Shown in pieces: positions 8,225-17,848 of a stretch of 64,000 nucleotides of DNA. The translations under genes and the position numbers were made by a program. The notes below the pieces were generated by a model. It had not been told where the DNA came from and made no database searches. It saw only the letters and a program-made list of their open reading frames with translations. The stretch lies in the NCBI RefSeq assembly GCF_900168195.1, contig NZ_FUYX01000010.1, forward strand, positions 1 to 64,000, read 5' to 3'. The stretch is from Allobosea thiooxidans. GTDB lineage: Bacteria; Pseudomonadota; Alphaproteobacteria; Rhizobiales; Beijerinckiaceae. The first letter of the stretch is position 1. Each line of letters starts with the position of its first letter.

Positions 8225-9505
8225 TTATTCCAGCGGCGCCGTCTCGGCGATCTCGATGCCGAAGCCGGAGAGGCCGACGAAGGAGCGCGGCGAGGAAGCC
8301 AGGTTCACGATCGAGCTGACACCGAGATCGCGCAGGATCTGCGCACCGAGGCCGACCTCGCGCCATTGCTGGCTGCGCAGCGCATCCGCGCCCTCGTCCT
8401 CGACGCTCTTGATCGGCACGCCGGCGCTGCCGTCGCGCAGATAGACGAGCACGCCCCTGCCCTCCTGCTGGAAACGCCTCAGCGCGCACTGCACCGCGCC
8501 CGCCCCGCCCAGCACGTCGCCGACGACATCGGCCCGGTGCAGGCGAGCCGGCACCTTCTCGCCATCGCCGAGCTTGCCCATCACGAAGGCGAAATGCTGC
8601 GTGTCGTCGAAGGGCGTGATGTAGACATGGCCGGTCATCTCGCCGAAGGCGGTCTTGACCGGGAAGGAATGCACCCGCTCGACCAGCTTCTCGCGCGACT
8701 GGCGATAGGCGATCAGGTCCGCGACGGTGATCTGCTTCAGCCCGTGCTTCTCGGCGAAGGCGCTGATCTGGGCGCCCTTCATCACCGTGCCATCGTCATT
8801 GGCGAGCTCGCAGATCACGCCGACCGGCGGCAGGTCGGCGAGCTTGCACAGGTCGACGGCCGCTTCCGTATGGCCCGAGCGCATCAGCACGCCGCCATCC
8901 TTGGCGATGAGCGGGAAGACATGGCCCGGACGCACGAAATCGGCGGCGCCCATATTGCCGTTGGCCAGCGCACGCACCGTGTTGTTGCGCTGCTCGGCCG
9001 AGATCCCGGTGGTCAGCCCGTGCTTGACGTCGACGGTGATGGTGAAGGCGGTGCCGAGCGGAGCGTCGTTCGACGACACCATCGGGTCGAGGCGCAGGCG
9101 CCGCGCCTCGCTCGTCGTCAGCGGCGCGCAGACGATGCCGCAGGTGTTGCGGATGATGAAGGCCATCTTCTCCGGCGTGCAGAGCGAAGCGGCGACGATG
9201 AGATCGCCCTCGTTCTCGCGATCGTCGTCATCGGTGACGATGACGATCTCGCCGCGGGCGAAGGCTTCGATGGTCTCGGCGACATTGTTGGACATGGCGG
9301 CCTCGCGCGGCCCTGACAGGCCGAGGAAATCATTCGGGGTCACGGCGCCGTCGGTGGCGGCGGCGATGCGCTCGGCGCTTTCGCGGGAGATCCAGGCGGC
9401 CGGATCGTTGCACAGCGCGGTCACGCTGGCCGGCGACAGGCCGACCTGCTTGGCGAAGGCGCTGCGCGCGATCTTGTTCTGCCGGAGCCAAGCGTCGAGC
9501 TTCAT
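8225..9505 (-). CDS. ribB: RibBX: DHBP synthase with HTH extension and degenerate GTP cyclohydrolase II domain
   Basis: 426 residues in three parts. Residues 1-65 look like a Cro/XRE helix-turn-helix (SAFAKQVGLSPASVTALCND). Residues 75-275 are 3,4-dihydroxy-2-butanone-4-phosphate synthase with the RENEGD motif (96-101), which turns ribulose-5-phosphate into the four-carbon precursor of riboflavin. Residues 285-425 resemble GTP cyclohydrolase II, but the Zn-binding stretch reads ARLHRADVVGDVLGGAG, lacking the three Cys of an active RibA. This matches the RibBX variant, so a separate RibA should exist elsewhere. An internal Met (9295) could start a form without the HTH. Confidence 0.9.
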   Translation of the reverse strand: MKLDAWLRQNKIARSAFAKQVGLSPASVTALCNDPAAWISRESAERIAAATDGAVTPNDFLGLSGPREAAMSNNVAETIEAFARGEIVIVTDDDDRENEGDLIVAASLCTPEKMAFIIRNTCGIVCAPLTTSEARRLRLDPMVSSNDAPLGTAFTITVDVKHGLTTGISAEQRNNTVRALANGNMGAADFVRPGHVFPLIAKDGGVLMRSGHTEAAVDLCKLADLPPVGVICELANDDGTVMKGAQISAFAEKHGLKQITVADLIAYRQSREKLVERVHSFPVKTAFGEMTGHVYITPFDDTQHFAFVMGKLGDGEKVPARLHRADVVGDVLGGAGAVQCALRRFQQEGRGVLVYLRDGSAGVPIKSVEDEGADALRSQQWREVGLGAQILRDLGVSSIVNLASSPRSFVGLSGFGIEIAETAPLE

Positions 9506-9603
9506 GCCGAGAAGCTAATACGTCTCGGCTTCATCCGCAATGAAGCAGGAGCACATTTTCAGTATTGCTGAAATGCAAGATGTCCCGATCTCTCAGCCGT
9601 CCC

Positions 9604-9701
9604 CGCCATTGCGAGGAGCGAAGCGATGAAGCAATCCAGAGGGACGGGGTGAAACGTCTCACCCGGTCCCCCTGGATTGCTTCGCTGCGCTCGCAATGAC
9701 G
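9604..9701. repeat. Palindromic intergenic repeat, family B copy 2
   Basis: Starts GCCATTGCGAGGAGCGAAGC and ends CTGCGCTCGCAATGACG, the same layout as the copy at 8118-8214. It lies between the ribB start and the aroC stop (tail-to-head, both minus strand). Confidence 0.85.
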
Positions 9702-9730
9702 CCCCCACGCTCGCGGATGACGGCCTTGCC

Positions 9731-10849
9731 TTACTCCTGAAACGGCCAGCGCGGCGCGACGACGCCAACCTGCCCGCGATGGCGCAGATACTGGTCCGCC
9801 AGCACGCAGGCGACCATCGCCTCGCCGACCGGCACAGCGCGGATGCCGACGCAGGGGTCGTGCCGGCCTTTGGTGAACATCTCCGCCTCGCCGCCGGTGC
9901 GCGTCACGGTGGCGCGCGTCGCCAGGATCGAGGAGGTCGGCTTTACCGCGAAGCGGGCGACGATCGGCTGCCCCGTCGAGATACCTCCGAGGATGCCGCC
10001 GGCATGGTTGGACAGGAAGAGCGGGCGCCCGTCATTGCCGGCCCGCATCTCGTCGGCATTCTCCTCGCCAGAGAGCTCGGCGGCGCCGAAGCCCTCGCCG
10101 ATCTCGACGCCCTTGACGGCGTTGATGCTCATCAGCGCCGCCGCGATCTCGGCGTCGAGCTTGCTGTAGATCGGCGCGCCGAGCCCCGCCGGAACACCTT
10201 CCGCCACGATCTCGAGCACCGCCCCGATCGAGGAGCCGGACTTGCGGACACCGTCGAGATAATCGGCGAAGAAGGCCGCTGCCTTGGCATCCGGGCAGAA
10301 GAACGGGTTGCGGCCGACCTCCTCCCAGTCCCAGTTGGCGCGGTCGATCTTGTGCGGGCCGATCTGGACGAGCGCGCCGCGCACAACCATGCCCGGCACG
10401 ACCTTGCGCGCGATGGCGCCGGCGGCGACCCGCATCGCCGTCTCGCGCGCCGAGGAGCGCCCGCCGCCGCGATAGTCGCGGATGCCGTATTTCACGTCAT
10501 AGGTGAAATCGGCATGGCCCGGCCGGTACTTGTCCTTGATATCGGAATAATCCTTCGAGCGCTGGTCGACATTGTCGATCATGAGCCCGATCGAGGTGCC
10601 GGTCGTCACCTGCACGCCGTCGCTCTCACGGGCGAAGACGCCGGAGACGATGCGGACCTGGTCCGGCTCCTGGCGCTGCGTGGTGAAGCGGGACTGGCCC
10701 GGCCGGCGCCGGTCGAGATCGCCCTGGATATCGGCCTCGGTCAGCGGGATCAGCGGCGGGCAGCCGTCGACGACGCAGCCGATGGCGGGTCCATGGCTTT
10801 CGCCGAAGGTGGTGACGCGGAAGAGATGGCCGAAGCTGTTGTGCGACAT
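9731..10849 (-). CDS. aroC: Chorismate synthase
   Basis: 372 residues matching chorismate synthase along its length, the last step of the shikimate pathway (EPSP to chorismate, needing reduced FMN). Family signatures are visible: the start [20 protein letters not shown], the middle [15 protein letters not shown] and [15 protein letters not shown], and [17 protein letters not shown] toward the C-terminus. The ATG at 10849 gives the family N-terminus; upstream in-frame sequence is an open extension only. It is adjacent to the riboflavin enzyme, which produces the flavin it uses, though a repeat separates them. Confidence 0.97.
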   Translation of the reverse strand: MSHNSFGHLFRVTTFGESHGPAIGCVVDGCPPLIPLTEADIQGDLDRRRPGQSRFTTQRQEPDQVRIVSGVFARESDGVQVTTGTSIGLMIDNVDQRSKDYSDIKDKYRPGHADFTYDVKYGIRDYRGGGRSSARETAMRVAAGAIARKVVPGMVVRGALVQIGPHKIDRANWDWEEVGRNPFFCPDAKAAAFFADYLDGVRKSGSSIGAVLEIVAEGVPAGLGAPIYSKLDAEIAAALMSINAVKGVEIGEGFGAAELSGEENADEMRAGNDGRPLFLSNHAGGILGGISTGQPIVARFAVKPTSSILATRATVTRTGGEAEMFTKGRHDPCVGIRAVPVGEAMVACVLADQYLRHRGQVGVVAPRWPFQE

Positions 10850-11221
10850 GGGCGTCCGATGCGTTTCGTATCGGCTCTTAAGCCGGATCGGCCCGCGGCG
10901 AAACCCCGCCTGGCCGCATCGGGCCATTGACAAGGCGCGGCCTCGCCGCTTCAAGCGCGCCCATGAGCCGCCGGCCGCCCTGCCCTTCGCGCTCCTGGCG
11001 CCCCGGGAGTCCCATCATCGCGGGAATCTAGCCCCGAGTCGCCCTGCCGGGCGGCTTCGGGGTTGAACCGGCTCGGGCCAGCCTGCGCGCGCGGCGCCCG
11101 ACCACGCCTCTCCAAGATCAACCGGGCTTCGACTGCAAGCCCTCGGCCGCGTGAGCGCAGCCGCCGAGCGCCTTTCCCAGGGCGCCGCCGGCCACCGCGT
11201 TCACGTCCTGCCCGGCTCGCC
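10850..11221. other. Intergenic region without a recognised gene
   Basis: 372 bp between the divergent aroC and pseudouridine synthase starts, presumably with both promoters. Apart from a short GC-rich inverted repeat (GCCC-TGCC-GGGC, 11041-11052) I see nothing supported. A frame open from 11063 into the synthase gene is Arg/Pro-rich and not family-like. Confidence 0.5.
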
Positions 11222-11983
11222 ATGACCCGCTTCCCCAAACGCTCCACCCCCACCGCGACGGCCGCCGTCAGCCTGGCGCGCGCCCTCTCCAAGCTCGGCT
11301 ATTGCTCGCGGACGCAGGCCGAGAAGCTGGTGCGAGACGGGCGCGTCGAGGTCGATGGCCGCATCGCCCGGCACCCGGAGCTGCGGATCGACCCGCAGCG
11401 CGCACGGCTACGGGTCGACGGCCGCGCCGTTGCCGCAGCGCGCCGCATCTATCTGGCGCTGAACAAGCCGCGCGGCCTGGTCACCACCGCGAACGACCCT
11501 GAGGGTCGCCAGACGGTCTATACCTGCCTGGAGGGGCTGGACCTGCCCCATCTCGCCCCGGTCGGGCGCCTCGACATGGCGAGCGAGGGCCTCCTGCTGA
11601 TGAGCAACGATACGCGCTGGGCCCAGCGCATCCTCGACCCCGCCGCCGGAGTCGAGAAGACCTATCACGTCCAGATCGACCGGGTTCCCGACGCCGACCT
11701 CATGGCCCGGCTGGGACAGGGCGCGGTCGACGAGGGCGAGGTCCTGACGATCCGCTCCGCGACCCTGCTGCGGCACGGCGAGCGCAACGCCTGGGTCGAG
11801 ATGGTGATCGACGAGGGCCGCAACCGGCAGATCCGGCGCATCGTCGAGGCCGCCGGGGCCGAGGTGCTGCGCCTCGTCCGCGTCAGGATCGGCGGGCTCG
11901 ATCTCGGCGAACTCGCAAAGGGCGCCGTCAGGGAGCTGCGCCCCGACGAGGTCGCCCTCCCCCTCGCATCCGCTAGGGGCTGA
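11222..11983 (+). CDS. Pseudouridine synthase, RluB/RsuA family
   Basis: 253 residues: an S4 RNA-binding domain (about 17-65, SLARALSKLGYCSRTQAEKLV) followed by the RsuA/RluB catalytic domain with GRLDMASEGLLLMSND, whose Asp118 is the nucleophile. Such enzymes isomerise a uridine in rRNA, most likely 23S (RluB- or RluE-type). ATG 11222 matches the family start; the frame is open upstream but without similarity. The gene ends 7 nt from the stop of the convergent Pls-like gene. Confidence 0.92.
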   Translation: MTRFPKRSTPTATAAVSLARALSKLGYCSRTQAEKLVRDGRVEVDGRIARHPELRIDPQRARLRVDGRAVAAARRIYLALNKPRGLVTTANDPEGRQTVYTCLEGLDLPHLAPVGRLDMASEGLLLMSNDTRWAQRILDPAAGVEKTYHVQIDRVPDADLMARLGQGAVDEGEVLTIRSATLLRHGERNAWVEMVIDEGRNRQIRRIVEAAGAEVLRLVRVRIGGLDLGELAKGAVRELRPDEVALPLASARG

Positions 11984-11990
11984 GCCGGGC

Positions 11991-14900
11991 TCAGTGCGCG
12001 GCGGCCGTCGCCGGCACGGCCGGGGCGCCTTCCCAGCGCGTATGCGCCGGCAGGTTCTCGCCCTTCATGATCACGGTCAGCAGCCCGATCTGGGCGTAGT
12101 CGCCGACATGGGTGTCGTAGAGCACGGTCGCTCCCGCCCCGACGCAGACGCCCTTGCCGAGCCTGACCTTGCCGACCTTCATCACCCGGTCCTCGTAGAG
12201 ATGGGTCTGCAGGGCCGAATGGGCGTTGACCGTGCAGAAATCGCCGACCTTGATGCAGTCGAACTCGGTGATGTCCGTGGAGTCGAGCCAGACGCCCCTG
12301 CCGTATTTTGCCCCGAACAGCATCAGGAACCAGGGCAGGAAGGGCGTGCCGCGCAGATAGTCGAACAGCACCTTGCCGCCCAGCCCCCAATACATCACCG
12401 CCACCGCCTCGGTGCGCATCGCCCACCAGGACCACATCGGCTTCATCACCGGCTTGTAGACGCCCATCATCAGCCATTTGACGGCGGCGCAGATCAGCGC
12501 CTGCACCACGGCGATCGCGACCGCGACAGCCATGAAGGAGAGCGCGAGCCCGATCCAGTCGCCCTCGTTGATCTTCTGCTGCAGCACGAGGTCGACCGCG
12601 AGCGTGCCGAAGGTGATGAACAGCATCGCCGGGAAGGAGGTGTGCAGCGCCTCGAACAGGCCGCGGCCGAACTGCTTGGCGAAGGACGGCTTGTAGGTCC
12701 AGTCGGCACCGAGATCGACCTTCTGCCGCGTCGGCAACTTGATCGGCGGCGAGCCGAACCAGGTATCGCCGGGCTGCATGCGGTCGTTGGCCGGCGGCTT
12801 CGACTTGATGCCGATCAGCACGCGGTCCGGGATGACCGCGCCCGGCGGCACCACGGCGTCGTTGCCGACGAAGACCTGCTCGCCGGTGCGCGTCGCGTCG
12901 AGGCGCATATAGCCGCGCCGCATGTCCTCGTCGCCGAAGACCACTTCGTCGGCGATGAAGTTGCCGGCGCCGATTCCGGTGAGGTCGTAGCGGCCGGAGA
13001 GGTTGGTCGAAATCTCCGCTCCCTTGCCGATGCTGGCGCCCATCAGCCGGTACCAGGCGCGCATGTAGATGGTGGCGAAGAGCGAGGAGAGCGTTTCCAG
13101 CGTCACTTCCGTCGCCAGTGCCACCGTCCATTTGCGGGCGTAGAAGCCGGAATGGATCGAATAGGAGCCGGAGGTGACGCGCGGCAGGACCGCCCAGCGC
13201 AGCCCCGCCATCAGCAGAACGGTGAAGGCGATCAGGCCGATCGCGGTCGGCCAGGTCAGGATCGGCAGGAACCAGAGATAGCTGATCTCGGTCCAGCCGG
13301 CGATGAAGTAGTCGATCTTGTCGAACAGCCAGAAGGCCGGGAAGATGGGCAGCAGACTGACCGGCGGCAGCACCACCAACATCAGGATGTAGAAGGCCAG
13401 CATCGCCGCCCGGCGGCCCGGCGAGGCCTGCGCCTGCGGCGGCAGGGCGGCGAGGTCGACCGTGCCGACCTTGCGCGCCGGCGTGCCGTCCCAGATCTCG
13501 GCGGCGCCGACCCGGGCGCCCGGCGCGATCGCGGTCAGGTCGGCGATCTCGGCATGGTCGCCGACGACGCAGCCATGGCCGAGAACCACGGAGGCGCCGG
13601 CCGAGACGTCCTTGCCGATCTTGATGCGGCCGATCACCAGCTTGTCGCCGATCGCCTCGCCATTGGCGAAGGTGGTCTTGGAGCCGAAGGTCGTGAAGTC
13701 ACCGATCTCGATCAGGTCGATGGCGCCGGCCTCGTAGTCGGAGATGATCACGTCGCGCCCGACCTTGGCGCCGAGCAGGCGCCAGTAGAAGCGCATCACC
13801 GGAGTGCCCTGCAGCCATTTGATATGGACGAGCCCGGCAACGCGCGCGGCGAACCACCAGCGGAAGTAATAGACGCCCCAGAGCGGATAGATTCCCGGCT
13901 TGCTCCGGCCGAGCACGAGCCATTTCAACGCGATGGCGATGAGGCCGGTGACGACGATGATCGCGACATAGACGCCGAGCAGCGCGGCGATCTGGCCGAG
14001 CAGCGGCAGATCCTCGCCCGAGATGATCATGTAGGTGACGAAGACGCCGAGCCATTGCGCCGTCGACAGGCCGATGATGACCGGCAGCACCACCGCCTGG
14101 GCGAGGCCGCAGAGGAAGCGGCGCAGGAAGGGCGGCGGCGTGAAGGAGAGGTCCTCGGCCGTCGCGGCGCCGCGCTCGTCGAGCAGCGCCGCCATGGCGC
14201 GCAGCGTGCGCGCGCCATAGACGTCCTGCAGCGTGATGCCGGCATAGGCCGGCGTCTCGCGCACGATCGAGATGAAGCGGGCCGCCAGCAGCGAATGCCC
14301 GCCGAGATCGACGAAGAAATCGGCCTCCAGCGGCAGACTCGCGGCGCCGAGCACGCGCTTGGCCGCCTCCAGCAGCGCGGCTTCCGTGGCATTGCGCGGC
14401 GGCTCCTGCTCGCCCTCGGCGGTGGGCGCCGTCAGCGGCGCCGCCTTCAGCATCTTGCGGTCGAGCTTGCCGGAGACCATGCGCGGCAGCGAGCCGGCAG
14501 CCTCGAAATGGGCCGGCACCATGTAGGGCGGCAGCTTCTCGCGCAGAGCGGCCCTGAGCGCCGGTCCGTCGACCGCCACGCCCGGCTCCGGCACCACGAA
14601 GGCGACCAGCCGCTCGATGCCGTCGTCGCTGCGTAGCACGACGGCGGCCTGCGCCACGCCGGGCTCGTCGGCGAGCTTGGATTCGATCTCGCCGAGCTCG
14701 ACGCGGAAGCCGCGGATCTTGATCTGGTCGTCGATGCGCCCGTGGAAGACGATGTTGCCGTCGTTGTCGAGGCTGACCGCATCACCCGAGCGATAGAGGA
14801 CCGGGTCCTCCGCGCCGGCGACACCGGCGAAGGGATTGGCGATGAACTTCTCGGCCGTGAGTTCGGGCCGGCCATGATAGCCCTTGGCGACGCCGGGACC

Positions 14901-16010
14901 GCCGATCAGCAATTCGCCCTGCTCGCCCGGCCGGACGAGGTGCAGCTCCTCGTTGGCGACATAGGCGGTGTAGTTCGGGATCGGCTTGCCGATGGTGACG
15001 GTCTCGCCTGGCACGACCTCGGCGGCGGTGGCGACGACCGTCGCTTCCGTCGGCCCGTAGGTGTTGAGGATGCGCCGGCCAGGCTTGGACCATTTCTGCA
15101 CGATCGCCGGCGGCAGCGCCTCGCCCCCGAGCAGGATCAGCTTCAGCGAGGGCACGTCGGCCGGCAGGATGCCGAGCAGCGTCGGCACGGTGTCGATGAT
15201 GGTGACCCCGGCCTCGTTCAGGATGGCGGGCAGCTTCTCGGCATCGCCCATCATCTCCGGCGAGGCGACGAACAGCGTCGCGCCGACGAGATAGGGCGTC
15301 CAGATCTCCTCCATCGACAGGTCGAAGGCGACCGAGGCGCCCTGGAACACGACGTCGTCGGGACCGAAGCCGTAGAGCGCGTTTCCGGAGCGGAGGAAGT
15401 GGCAGATGTTGCGATGGCTGATGACGATCGCCTTCGGCGTGCCCGTCGAGCCCGAGGTGTAGATCAGATAGACCGGATGGTCCTTGGTCAGCCCGGCCGG
15501 GCGCGCCGGCGGTTCGACATCGTCCGCGCTCGCGGCGAGAGCCTCCGGTGTCCAGACCGCCCGCTCGGTCTCCTCCGCCCGCCCCGCCCATTCGGGGCAG
15601 GTGACGACGCCCTTCGCCTCGGCATCGTTCAGGCAGGTCGCGATGCGCTCGACCGGAGCTTCCGCGTCGAACGGCACCCAGGCCGCGCCGGCGCGCGTGA
15701 TCGCGATCTGGGCGACGAGCAGGTCGATGCCGCGCGGCATCCACAGGCCGACCATGTCGCCAGGACCGACACCGGCCAGCTGCAGCCCGCGTGCCTGCCG
15801 GCCCGCCGCGGCCCAGACGGCCGCATAGCTCAGGCGGCGGTCACGATCGACGAGGGCGGCATGGTCGGGCCGCGCCGCGACGGACGCCGCGAAGATCTCC
15901 GCCAACACCTCGTCGCGGATCAGATCGGGGCGCTTCTCGCCAGCCAGCATGGCAAAGGGTTTCGCGCCGGCCGCGTCCGACGCCGCCGGCAGCTTCGTCA
16001 TATCGTTCAT
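11991..16010 (-). CDS. Pls/PosA-type single-module nonribosomal peptide synthetase
   Basis: 1,339 residues. An adenylation domain (about 30-540) has YTSGSTGTPK near 183-192 and NTYGPTEATV; a carrier domain carries the phosphopantetheine Ser in DLGGHSLL near 573. The rest is three membrane-linked repeats: hydrophobic segments alternating with left-handed beta-helix, acetyltransferase-like domains at roughly 740-860, 970-1090 and 1240-1325. This A-T-plus-tandem-C layout is that of epsilon-poly-lysine synthetase and PosA-like proteins, which make amino acid homopolymers. Eyeballed pocket residues read D-L-E-D-I-L-T-V-V; Glu and Asp there suggest a basic amino acid. It has no biosynthetic neighbours; a PPTase must act from elsewhere. 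Confidence 0.9.
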   Translation of the reverse strand: MNDMTKLPAASDAAGAKPFAMLAGEKRPDLIRDEVLAEIFAASVAARPDHAALVDRDRRLSYAAVWAAAGRQARGLQLAGVGPGDMVGLWMPRGIDLLVAQIAITRAGAAWVPFDAEAPVERIATCLNDAEAKGVVTCPEWAGRAEETERAVWTPEALAASADDVEPPARPAGLTKDHPVYLIYTSGSTGTPKAIVISHRNICHFLRSGNALYGFGPDDVVFQGASVAFDLSMEEIWTPYLVGATLFVASPEMMGDAEKLPAILNEAGVTIIDTVPTLLGILPADVPSLKLILLGGEALPPAIVQKWSKPGRRILNTYGPTEATVVATAAEVVPGETVTIGKPIPNYTAYVANEELHLVRPGEQGELLIGGPGVAKGYHGRPELTAEKFIANPFAGVAGAEDPVLYRSGDAVSLDNDGNIVFHGRIDDQIKIRGFRVELGEIESKLADEPGVAQAAVVLRSDDGIERLVAFVVPEPGVAVDGPALRAALREKLPPYMVPAHFEAAGSLPRMVSGKLDRKMLKAAPLTAPTAEGEQEPPRNATEAALLEAAKRVLGAASLPLEADFFVDLGGHSLLAARFISIVRETPAYAGITLQDVYGARTLRAMAALLDERGAATAEDLSFTPPPFLRRFLCGLAQAVVLPVIIGLSTAQWLGVFVTYMIISGEDLPLLGQIAALLGVYVAIIVVTGLIAIALKWLVLGRSKPGIYPLWGVYYFRWWFAARVAGLVHIKWLQGTPVMRFYWRLLGAKVGRDVIISDYEAGAIDLIEIGDFTTFGSKTTFANGEAIGDKLVIGRIKIGKDVSAGASVVLGHGCVVGDHAEIADLTAIAPGARVGAAEIWDGTPARKVGTVDLAALPPQAQASPGRRAAMLAFYILMLVVLPPVSLLPIFPAFWLFDKIDYFIAGWTEISYLWFLPILTWPTAIGLIAFTVLLMAGLRWAVLPRVTSGSYSIHSGFYARKWTVALATEVTLETLSSLFATIYMRAWYRLMGASIGKGAEISTNLSGRYDLTGIGAGNFIADEVVFGDEDMRRGYMRLDATRTGEQVFVGNDAVVPPGAVIPDRVLIGIKSKPPANDRMQPGDTWFGSPPIKLPTRQKVDLGADWTYKPSFAKQFGRGLFEALHTSFPAMLFITFGTLAVDLVLQQKINEGDWIGLALSFMAVAVAIAVVQALICAAVKWLMMGVYKPVMKPMWSWWAMRTEAVAVMYWGLGGKVLFDYLRGTPFLPWFLMLFGAKYGRGVWLDSTDITEFDCIKVGDFCTVNAHSALQTHLYEDRVMKVGKVRLGKGVCVGAGATVLYDTHVGDYAQIGLLTVIMKGENLPAHTRWEGAPAVPATAAAH

Positions 16011-16255
16011 CGCGCCCCGCTGCGCTCAAAGGCCCGTCGCTGTCGTCCCAGGCAGCCCGTGCCTGCGGCAGTGCGGCGCCTTACCACGCGCCTTATGAAG
16101 AAAACGGAATCGTCGCTCCTGCGCCGCGACATCCACATGAGGCCCCCCGGCCGGGCAGCCGCCGCTTCACGCCGCTCTGCTAGCACATTCCTCCTGCGGA
16201 ATCACGCGTGAACCGCCGATGAACGCGCCCGCGCATACGCGCGGGCGATGCACGA

Positions 16256-16852
16256 TCAGAGCCATTCAGCCTTGTCGCCGGTCACGACAAGCAGCTTGCC
16301 CTGCCAGATATCGACCCGGGCGGCATCGCGCGGCGCCACCGCTCCGACCAGCGCCAGCACGGCGCGCGCGACGCCGCCATGGCTGACGATCACCGTCTCG
16401 CGCCGCAGGCCCTCGAGCACCGGCCGGACGCGCTCGGCCAGCATGCGGTAGCTCTCGCCGCCCGGCGGCACGAAGCCCCATTTGTCGCGCTCGCGCAGTT
16501 GCGCCTGCTCGCGCTCGGCCTTGCGCACGTCGCGCCAGGTGAAGCCTTCCCATTCGCCGAAGGTCAGCTCGCGCAGGCGGTCCTCGACGACATAGCCGCC
16601 TTCGGGCAGGCCGAGCTCGCGCCGCAGGATGTCCATGGTCTCGCGCGCCCGCTGCATCGGCGAGCCGATATAGTCGAGCTCGGCATAGGCCGGCTCCAGC
16701 GCCTTGAGTCGGCCGGCAGCCTCCGCCGCCTGCCTGCGGCCGAGATCGTTCAGCGGAATGTCCTGGCCGCCCTGCAGCCGGCCCTCGCGATTCCAGTCGG
16801 TCTCACCATGACGGACGAGGATGAGCCGGTGCGGAAGCGAGATCGGAAGCAT
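16256..16852 (-). CDS. Histidine phosphatase family protein (phosphoglycerate mutase-like)
   Basis: 198 residues with the RHG motif LILVRHGETDWNREGRLQG (His15 is the phospho-acceptor), the conserved RARETMDIL, the Glu in LRELTFGEWEG and the second His in IVSHGGVAR (His158). It removes phosphate from small molecules or proteins; the cobC/GpmB-type substrate is not predictable. A longer open frame runs upstream to 17791 but it only mirrors folP, so I use the Met at 16852, which gives the normal family length. Confidence 0.92.
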   Translation of the reverse strand: MLPISLPHRLILVRHGETDWNREGRLQGGQDIPLNDLGRRQAAEAAGRLKALEPAYAELDYIGSPMQRARETMDILRRELGLPEGGYVVEDRLRELTFGEWEGFTWRDVRKAEREQAQLRERDKWGFVPPGGESYRMLAERVRPVLEGLRRETVIVSHGGVARAVLALVGAVAPRDAARVDIWQGKLLVVTGDKAEWL

Positions 16853-17005
16853 GCCCTCGCTTCTGCACGCTGGCGCCGGCATCGTCAAAAGCCTTGGGCA
16901 ACTAGGGGGCATGCGTCGCGGCGATCGCGACAATAGGCCGCTTTCTGTGGCCCATCGCGCGCCGGCTGTGTATAGCGCCAGTGCCTTTTCCGGACGCGAA
17001 GCCCC

Positions 17006-17848
17006 ATGCCCGCCACCCTCGCCTTGCCAGACGGCCGCAGCCTCGCGCTCGACGCGCTGCCGCTCGTCATGGGCATCGTCAACGTTACCCCCGATTCCTT
17101 CTCGGATGGCGGCCTGCTCGCGAGCACGGAAGCCGCGGTGGCGCATGGCGCGCGCCTCGCCGCCGAGGGCGCGGCCATCGTCGATATCGGCGGCGAATCG
17201 ACACGCCCCGGCCACGCCGCGGTCGATGCCGCGACCGAGATGGCGCGGGTGCTGCCGGTGATCGCCGCGCTGAAGGCCCGGGTCGACGTGCCGATCTCGA
17301 TCGACAGCTACAAGGCCGAGGTGGCCGAGGCGGCGCTCGCCGCCGGCGCCGGCATCGTCAACGATGTCTGGGGAGCGCAGCGCGACCCGCGCATCGCCGC
17401 GGTCGCCGCCCATGCCGGCGCCCCGATCATCCTGATGCACAATCGCGAGACCGTGGACGCCACGCTCGACATCTTCGACGAGGTGCTGCGTTTCCTGGAG
17501 CGCTCGATCGCGATCGCGATGCAGGCCGGCGTTCCGCACAGCCAGATCGTCGTCGATCCCGGCATCGGCTTCGGCAAGACGGCGCGGCAGAATCTCGACC
17601 TGATCCGCCATCTCGACCGTCTCGGCGCGCTCGGCTGCCCGGTCCTGCTCGGCGCCTCGCGCAAATCGACGCTCGGCCGCATCACCGGCCGTACGGTCCC
17701 CGCCGAGCGGCTCGCCGCCAGCATAGCCGCCCATCTCTACGGCGCCAGCCGCGGCGCCGCCATCATCCGCGCCCATGACGTCGCGCCGCATGTCGACGCG
17801 CTCAAGACCTGGGCCGCGATCGAGGACAGCACGAAGGTAGATCCGTGA
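17006..17848 (+). CDS. folP: Dihydropteroate synthase
   Basis: 280 residues of a TIM-barrel dihydropteroate synthase, which condenses the pterin pyrophosphate with p-aminobenzoate; it is the sulfonamide target. Signatures are MGIVNVTPDSFSDGG near the N-terminus, IVDIGGESTRPGH, IVVDPGIGFGKT and LLGASRKS. It starts the folP-folB-folK operon, with a 4-nt overlap (GTGA) to folB. Encoded divergently from the phosphatase gene across about 150 bp. Confidence 0.97.
   Translation: MPATLALPDGRSLALDALPLVMGIVNVTPDSFSDGGLLASTEAAVAHGARLAAEGAAIVDIGGESTRPGHAAVDAATEMARVLPVIAALKARVDVPISIDSYKAEVAEAALAAGAGIVNDVWGAQRDPRIAAVAAHAGAPIILMHNRETVDATLDIFDEVLRFLERSIAIAMQAGVPHSQIVVDPGIGFGKTARQNLDLIRHLDRLGALGCPVLLGASRKSTLGRITGRTVPAERLAASIAAHLYGASRGAAIIRAHDVAPHVDALKTWAAIEDSTKVDP

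Noticed and set aside
11994..14636. 880-residue plus-strand frame
   Set aside because: Shadow of the Pls-like gene; composition typical of antisense to GC-rich coding DNA.
16853..17791. Upstream extension of the histidine phosphatase frame
   Set aside because: It only mirrors folP; the real protein starts at 16852 with the RHG domain.
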